Of a DNA stretch of 64,000 nt, positions 9,870 through 18,500 are shown one piece after another. The first letter of the stretch is position 1. Every line of letters begins with the position of its first letter. Under the pieces are notes generated by a model. The model worked only from the letters and a program-made list of their open reading frames with translations. It made no database searches and was not told the DNA's origin. Source of the DNA: Pseudomonadota bacterium (GTDB lineage Bacteria; Pseudomonadota; Alphaproteobacteria; Sneathiellales; Sneathiellaceae). Location of the stretch: contig JANSXH010000003.1 of assembly GCA_024743055.1 (NCBI GenBank), positions 228,384 to 292,383 on the forward strand, given 5' to 3'. Both the position numbers and the translations under genes were made by a program.

Positions 9870-10505
9870 ATGATCGATTTTTATACTTGGAATACTCCAA
9901 ACGGCCGCAAGGTGTCTATTCTGCTTGAGGAGCTAGGGCTCGATTATACGGTGAAGCCCATAAATATCACCGAAGGAGAGCAGGACGAGCCGGCATTTCG
10001 AGCGATTGCTCCGAACGGAAAAATCCCTGCTATTTATGATCATGAAACAGGAATCCGAATGGCTGAGTCAGGTTCCATCATGTTGTACTTGGCGAAGAAA
10101 GCGGGTACTAACCTGGTCCCGGCGGAGGAACATTCCTACTGGGAGATGATGGAATGGATTATGTGGCAGATTGGAGGGCTGGGACCGATGTGCGGTCAGG
10201 TTCATCATTTCACTAAATTCAATCCGGGCAAAGCTCCTTATGCCGAGGAGCGTTATCTCAAGGAAGCAAAGCGTCTCTACGGGGTGCTTAACAAGCAGCT
10301 TGAAGGACAGGATTATATTACCGGCGGATACAGCCTTGCGGATATCGCCTCCTGGCCCTGGATATCAAGGTTTGAATGGCAGACTATTGATCTAGATGAC
10401 TATCCGAACGTGAAGGCCTGGTACAACAGAATTGCGGCACGGCCCGCCGTACAGAAGGGATATCATGTCCCAAATTTCACCCAGGATATACCAACAGCGG
10501 ATTGA
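9870..10505 (+). CDS. Glutathione S-transferase family protein (YfcG/GstB-like)
   Basis: MIDFYTWNTPNGRKVSILLEELGLDYTVKPINI, NGKIPAI, ESGSIMLYLA. Confidence 0.88.
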   Translation: MIDFYTWNTPNGRKVSILLEELGLDYTVKPINITEGEQDEPAFRAIAPNGKIPAIYDHETGIRMAESGSIMLYLAKKAGTNLVPAEEHSYWEMMEWIMWQIGGLGPMCGQVHHFTKFNPGKAPYAEERYLKEAKRLYGVLNKQLEGQDYITGGYSLADIASWPWISRFEWQTIDLDDYPNVKAWYNRIAARPAVQKGYHVPNFTQDIPTAD

Positions 10506-11005
10506 TAATAGGTCAGCGCATGACCGAAAAGCAGGTGGCGCCGACACGGATGCTGCCTGCAGCGCTATTTCGCTTGTGAATTTCCGTTTAAGAAGAACCG
10601 AAATAATCCAACACACAAAAACAGAAAAATGTTGAACTAAAAAGCCGGTCGAAAGAATAACGGCTTCTGGACCTTACACATAAAACATTCAATTAGAATA
10701 ATTTAGCGACATACGCTATCATTTCAATCAACAGCGAGTTTAGTATTTAGTCACTGGTTGTTGATCGAAGTCAAATACGTTGGATGATTTTGTAAATATT
10801 TTAATCCATTGAAAGAAATAAAACTTTTAGCCTTAATGAACTGGAATATAACTTCAGTTGTTTAACCGAACTTCTCGCAGTCAGTTATAAAAAAATTCTT
10901 TCGAATTGGGGTTTTGTTAAGGGATAATAAAGAGGTCGTATTTATAGTTAATCTACTTGTTGGGTCTTACAGGTATATCCTCTCTCATAAGGACTGTTTT
11001 AAAGT

Positions 11006-11890
11006 ATGAACGGATTATTTGTTGGTGAAGGAACGCTCCTCATTCAATGCGCGGAAGAGTTCCGTGATATAGGTGGAGAGATAGCCGGCGTTTTGAGCAG
11101 TACCCCGATGATACGGGACTGGGCAAAATCTGAAGGTATCCCTGTATTTCAGTCTCCTCAAGACAACGAGCTGTCGGATCTTAGATTTGACTATCTGTTC
11201 AGCGTCGTAAACGTCAAAATACTTCCACATGACCTTCCAGTTCAGGCCTCCCGCTTGGCTGTTAATTTTTTTGATGGACCTTTGCCAGTCTATGCAGGTG
11301 TAAATGTTACCTCTTGGGCGATCATGCAGGGTGAAGAACGCCATGCTGTCACTTGGCATGAATTTTTAGACACAACCGATGCCGGTCGTATTCTGAAGTC
11401 CAAACAGGTCGATATCGCACCTGATGAAACATCCATGACACTGAACGCCAAATGCTATGAGGCGGGTCTGGACTCCTTCAAGGAACTGATTAGGGATCTG
11501 AAAGATGACAGCCTAGCGCCACAAGAGCAATCTGGTGAAAAAACATTTTATGACGCACTCAAAAGGCCAAAAAACCTTGGTCTGTTAGATTTTTCCACCC
11601 CTTCAGCAGAAGTTTCCGCATTGGTTCGTGGTTTGGATTTTGGTGATTATCTGAACCCGCTTGGGCGTGCGAAATTCTGGACCGGTCAAGAAATGGTATT
11701 TGTTGGGTCGCTGGCCCTTATCGAGAAGACTTCTACGGCAACTGTGGGTGAGGTCGTTTCACTCGGTGATCAAAGCCTTTCGGTAAGCGGCACAGACAAA
11801 GATTATGCCTTAACGGGTCTTACGGACGAAAAAGGTGCGCCTGTCCGGCCTAATGCCTTAGGGCTTGCGAAAGGCTCCGTTCTTCCGGCG
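11006..11890 (+). other. Domain: formyltransferase-like (Fmt/ArnA-type fold), probably active-site degenerate
   Basis: Similarity to (I/V)NFHDGPLPxYAGxNVTSWA pattern, but sequence reads N87-F88-F89-D90. Confidence 0.75.
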
Positions 11891-14800
11891 CTTGATCCTG
11901 TTCCAGCAGATCTTGCCACCGCTGCTGCCAAGGCAGAGGCCTATTGGCAGAGCCAGATCAATCAATTGCAGCCGGCCCAGTCCCCGTATCCTTCTAATCG
12001 CGATATGGCGATAGGCGCGGTTAAAATTCCTGTACCTGTCAATGGATCTCTTACTTCGCAACAGGCCGCTGCCGGTTTTATGGCCTGGATCGGCCTCCTT
12101 AACGGAGCTGAAACAGTTTCCATTGCTGTAAGCTTTGGAGAGGCGCCTTCTCATCCTGTCGTTGCCAAGGATCAACTGGTCACCATGACCATTTCTGCTT
12201 CCCAAACGGCAGCAGATTTTACAGAGGCATTTACTGATAGCGTAGCAGTTGGGGAAGCTGCAGGTCCCAGGTCCATTGATCTTGTGTCGCGCATATCAGA
12301 CCCGGCCGCACGTGACGCAGCACTAGAGACCTTGACGACGGCCGTTTGTGAAGGCGAGGCAGAGGATGATGTTCTTCTTGCCGGTCGCAACCTGATCCTT
12401 GCGCATAGCTCGACAGGTCTTCGTCTGATTGCCCGGACCGGCCTTTATTCAAAAGATATCTTCGCTGCAATGGGATCAGATCTCGGGTTCTTCCTGTCTG
12501 CTTTTGCTGCAGGCTCAGAGACAAAACTCACAGAGTTGCTGCTGAGCGAGCCGGTTACCGGCAATACGGACATGTCATGCATGGGCATCGATTATCCTGA
12601 TGATCTGCGGGTTCATGAAGCGTTTGAACTGCAGGTCGCGAAAACGCCCGATGTCTCCGCTCTAGAAGCAGACGGAGAAGTTCTCACCTATAAACAGCTG
12701 GATGAGCGCACCGATATTCTTGCTGCGGCCCTGATGGCGCGTGGTGCCGGACCTGGTACCGTGATTGGCTTATGTCTGGAGCGATCCGCTGATCTAGTTA
12801 TTTCCATGCTGGCAATTCTTAAGACCGGGGCAGCTTATCTACCTCTTGATCCGTCTTATCCAGCGGAACGGGTTAGCTTCATGATTGAAGACAGCGCTAC
12901 GCCGATTATTGTGGCCAGCCCCAAAACAGAGTTTAAGTTCCGCATAGATCCAAGCAAGACAATCTATCCGGATGCCAAAGGGGAAGGATTTGCGGCACCA
13001 AAAGGGGATCCGAAAGAACTTGCCTATCTGATGTACACTTCAGGATCCACGGGAATTCCGAAAGGTGTTATGGTAACCCATCGCAATCTGGTGAATTTCT
13101 TCACCGGTATGGATTTGACGGTCCCCGCAGATGGAAAAGTACGTTTGCTGGCGATTACTTCTGTCTCTTTCGATATTTCGGTTCTGGAAATTTTCTGGAC
13201 CCTTGCTCGCGGATATACGATCGTTCTGCAAACGGATGGGGCCTCTTCCATGGCGGTGCCGGGCTTCAGCCTGTTCTACTTTGCCTCGGAAGTGTCTGGA
13301 ACGGGACCGGAAGCCTATCGGCTTTTACTTCAAGGCGCAAAATTTGCTGATGAAAACGGCTTTGAGGCTGTATGGACACCGGAGCGGCATTTTCATGCCT
13401 TCGGCGGCTTATATCCGAATCCGACAATCAGCTCCGCTGCCGTTGCCTCAATCACAGAAAATGTCGACGTACGGGCGGGATCCTATGTATTACCATTGCA
13501 TCATCCTGTTCGGGCAGCAGAAGACTGGGCTCTAGTCGATAACATCTCGAACGGCCGGGCTGGTATTGCCATCGCCAGCGGCTGGCAACCCAATGATTTC
13601 ATTCTTAACCCCCAGAACTTTGACGACCGTAAGGACGTTATGCTGGACGGTATTGATTTGTTGCGTAAGCTTTGGCGCGGTGAGTCGGTGTCTTTCCCTA
13701 ATCACAAGGGTGAAGAGATTGAAGTGACAACCTTGCCGCGACCGGTAAACGGAGAAATTCCTCTCTGGATCACCGCAGCTGGAAACCCGGAAACCTTTGC
13801 GGCGGCAGCTGAAAAGGGATGCTATGTCCTAACCCATCTGCTCGGCCAGAAATTTGAAGATGTTGCCGAAAAAATCCGCGCCTATCGGGTTGCCTGGCAG
13901 GAAGCCGGACATCCTGGAATGGGCAAGGTGTCCCTGATGCTACATACATTTGTCGGCGAGGATGAAGATCACGTCCGTGAGACGGTCCGCGATCCGATGA
14001 AGCAATATCTGAAGAGCTCGGTTGATCTCTTGCGCCGTGCATCCTGGAGTTCTCCAACATTCAAGCAAAAGGCAGACTCTACCGGCATGACGCCGCAAGA
14101 GGTTTTTGAGAAGCAAGAGCTGACAGATGAAGAAACGGATGCCCTTTTGACCCATGCTTTCGAGCGGTATTATCAGACGAGCGGTCTGTTTGGTACACCG
14201 GAGAGCTGTCAGGAACTTGTTCGTGAAATCGCAAAGATGGGTGTCGATGAGATTGGCTGCCTGATCGACTTTGGTGTCGATACAGATCTCGTGATGGAGC
14301 ATCTGAAATACATCAATGAACTTAAAAACAATCTCATTGCCGAAGGTGGTGTTGCCCGTCAGGCTTCTGTCGCGGAGCAGATTGTCGAGCAGGACATAAC
14401 CCATTTCCAATGCACGCCTTCTATGGCGTCATTCCTGGTCGCCGAAGAAGCAGGCCGGACAGCCCTCGGAAAATTGGATGTAATGATGGTCGGTGGAGAG
14501 GGCTTTCCGCCGGATCTCGCACGGAACCTTCGCAAGAATCTTGATGGCGCCCTGCTCAATATGTATGGCACAACTGAAACAGCTGTCTGGTCTTCCGTTG
14601 CCCGGCTCGATACGGTTGAAGAAACCATTCCCTTGGGAGAAGCAATCGCCAATACGGTCTATACGGTACGCAATACTCATGGTCAGATTCTTCCCTCCGG
14701 TGTTGCCGGTGAGCTTTGGATCGGTGGTGTTGGAGTTGCTGACGGTTACTGGAACCGGGCTGAATTGTCTGCTGAGAGATTTCTCGATTCTCCAGACGGC

Positions 14801-15517
14801 TTGGTCTATCGCACCGGCGACCTGGTTCGGCATATGCCGGAAGGGCGTCTGGAATTCCATGGACGGATGGATAACCAGGTCAAAGTTCGCGGTCATCGCA
14901 TAGAACTTGGTGAAATTGAAGCGGCTCTTGGATCTCTCGATCAGGTAAAGGATGCTGCGGTCACCGTATTTGAAAGCGGGTCCAGTGATAAACGCCTCGT
15001 TGCCTTTGCAACTGCTGCGCCAGGTCATCGCATTGAGCCTACGGAAATTCGCAAACAGCTTGCAGACCTCTTACCAGAATTCATGACTCCTTCACAGGTC
15101 GTCGCCCTTGAGGTAATGCCTGAAACACCAAACGGGAAGATTGATCGCAAGGCCCTGCCGCAACCAAAAGCGCAGAGCGCCGCCTCAACCGAGACGGCCA
15201 GCAGCGATACAGAGGCGGCAATTTCCAAAATATGGTGTGAAGCATTGGGCATGTCGGAAGTCGGCGTAACCGATAACTTCTTTGATCTAGGCGGGCATTC
15301 CTTACTTGTGGTGCAGGTACAACGCCGGCTGAAGGAGCTGTTTGACAAAGAAGTGGCCATCACAGACATGTTTAGGTTTTCAACCATTCAAGCTTTGGCT
15401 GGCCATATTGATGGCGAAAAAAGCGAGACTCAAAACACCGCTGCCATGCGCGGAGCCCAGCGTGCGGCTGCGAGAAGGAGCCGTCTCGCCCAAAGGACCG
15501 GGACATCTGTACAATAA
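11006..15517 (+). CDS. Non-ribosomal peptide synthetase: formyltransferase-like / truncated condensation-like / A domain interrupted by luciferase-like monooxygenase / carrier protein
   Basis: FT-like NFFDGPLPVYAGVNVTSWAI; A-domain LMYTSGSTGIPKGVMVTH, FDISVLEIFW, NMYGTTETAVW, GELWIGGVGVADGYW, YRTGDLVR, NQVKVRGHRIELGEIE, NGKIDRKAL; inserted LLM domain (FSLFYFASE...WTPERHFHAFGG.YPNP...LHHPVRAAEDWALVDNISNGRAGIAIASGWQPNDF); carrier motif DNFFDLGGHSLLVV. Confidence 0.93.
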   Translation: MNGLFVGEGTLLIQCAEEFRDIGGEIAGVLSSTPMIRDWAKSEGIPVFQSPQDNELSDLRFDYLFSVVNVKILPHDLPVQASRLAVNFFDGPLPVYAGVNVTSWAIMQGEERHAVTWHEFLDTTDAGRILKSKQVDIAPDETSMTLNAKCYEAGLDSFKELIRDLKDDSLAPQEQSGEKTFYDALKRPKNLGLLDFSTPSAEVSALVRGLDFGDYLNPLGRAKFWTGQEMVFVGSLALIEKTSTATVGEVVSLGDQSLSVSGTDKDYALTGLTDEKGAPVRPNALGLAKGSVLPALDPVPADLATAAAKAEAYWQSQINQLQPAQSPYPSNRDMAIGAVKIPVPVNGSLTSQQAAAGFMAWIGLLNGAETVSIAVSFGEAPSHPVVAKDQLVTMTISASQTAADFTEAFTDSVAVGEAAGPRSIDLVSRISDPAARDAALETLTTAVCEGEAEDDVLLAGRNLILAHSSTGLRLIARTGLYSKDIFAAMGSDLGFFLSAFAAGSETKLTELLLSEPVTGNTDMSCMGIDYPDDLRVHEAFELQVAKTPDVSALEADGEVLTYKQLDERTDILAAALMARGAGPGTVIGLCLERSADLVISMLAILKTGAAYLPLDPSYPAERVSFMIEDSATPIIVASPKTEFKFRIDPSKTIYPDAKGEGFAAPKGDPKELAYLMYTSGSTGIPKGVMVTHRNLVNFFTGMDLTVPADGKVRLLAITSVSFDISVLEIFWTLARGYTIVLQTDGASSMAVPGFSLFYFASEVSGTGPEAYRLLLQGAKFADENGFEAVWTPERHFHAFGGLYPNPTISSAAVASITENVDVRAGSYVLPLHHPVRAAEDWALVDNISNGRAGIAIASGWQPNDFILNPQNFDDRKDVMLDGIDLLRKLWRGESVSFPNHKGEEIEVTTLPRPVNGEIPLWITAAGNPETFAAAAEKGCYVLTHLLGQKFEDVAEKIRAYRVAWQEAGHPGMGKVSLMLHTFVGEDEDHVRETVRDPMKQYLKSSVDLLRRASWSSPTFKQKADSTGMTPQEVFEKQELTDEETDALLTHAFERYYQTSGLFGTPESCQELVREIAKMGVDEIGCLIDFGVDTDLVMEHLKYINELKNNLIAEGGVARQASVAEQIVEQDITHFQCTPSMASFLVAEEAGRTALGKLDVMMVGGEGFPPDLARNLRKNLDGALLNMYGTTETAVWSSVARLDTVEETIPLGEAIANTVYTVRNTHGQILPSGVAGELWIGGVGVADGYWNRAELSAERFLDSPDGLVYRTGDLVRHMPEGRLEFHGRMDNQVKVRGHRIELGEIEAALGSLDQVKDAAVTVFESGSSDKRLVAFATAAPGHRIEPTEIRKQLADLLPEFMTPSQVVALEVMPETPNGKIDRKALPQPKAQSAASTETASSDTEAAISKIWCEALGMSEVGVTDNFFDLGGHSLLVVQVQRRLKELFDKEVAITDMFRFSTIQALAGHIDGEKSETQNTAAMRGAQRAAARRSRLAQRTGTSVQ
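13258..14330 (+). other. Domain: FMN-dependent luciferase-like monooxygenase inserted in the adenylation domain
   Basis: LLM-family motifs lie between A-domain motif FDISVLEIFW and the downstream NMYGTTET motif of the same ORF. Confidence 0.88.
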
Positions 15518-15537
15518 TAGTATTTTTTGACAAAATG

Positions 15538-15568
15538 CTCGGCAAGCTAGTGCTTGGAAACATCCGAG
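15538..15568 (+). other. Compound stem-loop in NRPS-PKS intergenic region
   Basis: ctcgg (15538-15542)/ccgag (15564-15568) and caagc (15543-15547)/gcttg (15552-15556). Confidence 0.4.
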
Positions 15569-15595
15569 AATAAAGTAGCAGCATAATTGGGAAAC

Positions 15596-18500
15596 ATGAC
15601 TGACAGCGCGATAGAGACAGGAGCTTCCGAAAAGATTGCCATTGTTGGAATGGCAGGAAGGTTTCCGTCTGCGCGCACTGTTGATCAATTTTGGCGGCTG
15701 ATTGCCAGCGAACGCATGGGAACCCGCTGGTTCACCGAAGAAGAGCTGTTGGCAGAAGGGGTCAGCCAGGCGGAGTTGGCAGACCCGGCCTATGTTCGCG
15801 CGGCTAATTATGTACCGGATATGGAATGTTTTGATGCCGGTTTTTTCGGCTTTTCGCCGCGAGAAGCGTCTATCCTGGATCCGCAGCATCGCCATTTCCT
15901 AGAGGTCTCCTGGGAGGCTTTTGAGGACGCGGGTCATATGCCGGAGAATTTTGACGGCAGAGTAGGCGTCTTTGCGGGATCCGGCATGCAGGCGTACATG
16001 CCCTTCAATCTTCTGACAAATCCTGACCTGGTTGAAGAAATTGGCATGTTTCTGCTCCGTCATACAGGTAATGACAAGGATTTTCTGACAACACGGCTCT
16101 CTTATCTCCTGAATCTTCAGGGTCCATCCGTCAATGTGCAGACGGCCTGCTCTACTTCTTTGGTCGCGGTTCACCAGGCGGCGGCAAGCCTATTGTCGAT
16201 GGAATGCGATATGGCCTTGGCCGGTGGGGTCACCATAGAATTGCCGCATCGCCACGGATACAAGTTTGCGGGGGGTGAAATTCTATCGCCAGATGGTCGC
16301 TGTCGGGCATTTGACAATGATAGTCAAGGCACGGTTTTTGGATCCGGCGCTGCTGTCGTTATTTTACGGCGTCTCGAAGACGCGATCGCCGACGGCGATG
16401 ACATACGAGCAGTTCTGTTAGGTTCTGCGGTAAATAATGATGGCGCGCAAAAAGCCGGTTATCTGGCGCCCAGTGTCGATGGACAGGCGGAAGCAGCGGC
16501 AGAAGCCCTCGCGATTGCCGGCGTGGATGCCGACACGGTGACCTATGTGGAGGCTCATGGAACTGGAACTCCCGTCGGGGATCCTATCGAGCTGGCGGCG
16601 TTATCGCAGGTATACGAGGCGGGCGGAACCGGATTTTGCGGCATCGGCTCCGTAAAAACCAATGTCGGTCATCTGGATACTGCCGCTGGTACGGTGAGTT
16701 TGATCAAGGTTGTTGAATCCTTGCGTCATGAAACCATTCCGGCATCTCTGCATTACGAAACGCCGAATGAACGCTTTGATATTGCGTCCAGTCCATTTTA
16801 TGTAGTCGATAAGTCCCAGCCCTGGCCGCGGCAGGAAGCTCCACGCCGGGCAGCTGTAAATTCTCTTGGCGTCGGCGGAACCAATGCGCATGCGATTGTC
16901 GAAGAAGCTCCGCTCCGACCAAAAACTGTCCATGAGGATATTTGGCGTATTCTACCTTTTTCAGCACGGACACCAGATACCCTCGAAGGGCTGCGGCAGA
17001 AATGGTGTGGATTTCTGGACGACAATGAAGAGCTACCAGTACTTGCCGATGCTGCCTACACATTGAAACATGGTCGCCGGGAGTTTAACTCTCGGATGGC
17101 AGTAGTAGCAAAGGATGGCAGCAGTCTGAGCGAGGCCATGTCTGGCCAGCTATCGTCTAGAGTTGCGAAAGGGACCGCTCCCAAGGGTAACCCGGATGTC
17201 GTTTTCATGTTTCCCGGAGGCGGGGCTCAATATCCGGGTGCTGGCGCAGGTTTGCTGGAGAGCTCTGAGACCTTCAAGGCCGCCGTAGATGATTGCTTTT
17301 CGCAAATGCCGGACGATGCCCCAGCAGATCTGAGAATGATGATGTTTGAGCGCGCGTTGACCGATGATGCGGCTCGCGAGAAGCTCGAAATGTCCGGATA
17401 CGCCATCCCGGCTCTGTTTATTCTCGAATACGCCTACGCCCGAATGTGGCAGGGTTGGGGAATAGAACCTTCGGCGGTTTTTGGGCATAGTGCCGGTGAA
17501 TATGCTGCAGCGGCAATCGCCAATGTCATGTCTGTTCGCGATGCCCTTAAAATTGTCACCTGGCGTGGTAAGGTCATGGATGCAGCTGCGGCCGGCGCTA
17601 TGAGCGTTATTCCTGCCAGTCGTGACAAAACTCTCGAGCTGGTGGGGGATAGCCTTGATATCGCCGCGTTGAACGCCAGGGACTTATGCGTAGTTTCAGG
17701 AGAAGTTTCTGAAATAGACGCATTGGAAAGCCGCCTTGCAGGAACCGAGTATGAGCCGACACGGGTTCGCATCAATGTTGCCGCCCATAGCCGAATCCTT
17801 GATGATCAGCTGGATAATTTTCGTGGCGGAATTCAGGATGTCAGTCTTAAAGCGCCGGAAATTCCCTTTGTATCCAGTTTGCGCGGAGACTGGGCTGATG
17901 AAGGTGATTTTGAAACCATCGACTATTGGGTAAATCACTTGCGGCACACCGTACTATTTGCGGATGCGGTCGAGACTATTTTGAAAAAACCAAACCAGAT
18001 CATCCTTGAAGTTGGACCGGGACAGACACTGGGACCGCTCACCCAGATGAGCGAAGCTGAAAATAGTCCGTTGGCGGTTTTGGCGTCAGGGCGTCTGCCA
18101 AAGGACACTGAAGACGACTATGTTGTCGCTCTGACAACGGCGGGCGCTATTTGGGCCCATGGTGGGAAGCTTGATTGGAGTAAGCTACCGGGTGCCAATA
18201 GCGGGCAGAAGGTTTCCCTGCCAACATACGCCTTCGCCAAAGAGCGGCATTGGATTGAGCCGGGGACGGGTGCAAAGCAGGCTGAAGAGACTGCAATCTC
18301 GCATCCTGTCGAGTTGAAACGGGCTGAAAATCCAGAAGACTGGTATCAGACCCTGCATTGGGTCGATGCGCCGCTTCCACCGGAATCTCCAGTAAGAAAT
18401 CAGGTCTGGCTCGTATTTCACGGAGACGATCCGCTTTCAGAAGCGCTGATACAGGAGCTAAAAAGCCGGGATTGTGTGTGCTATGTGGTTCGTCCAGGCA

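Noticed and set aside
13480-13560. LHHPVRAAEDW as a possible condensation HHxxxDG motif
   Set aside because: The HH belongs to the luciferase-like monooxygenase motif (HHPVRxAEDxAxxDxxSxGR), not to a condensation domain.
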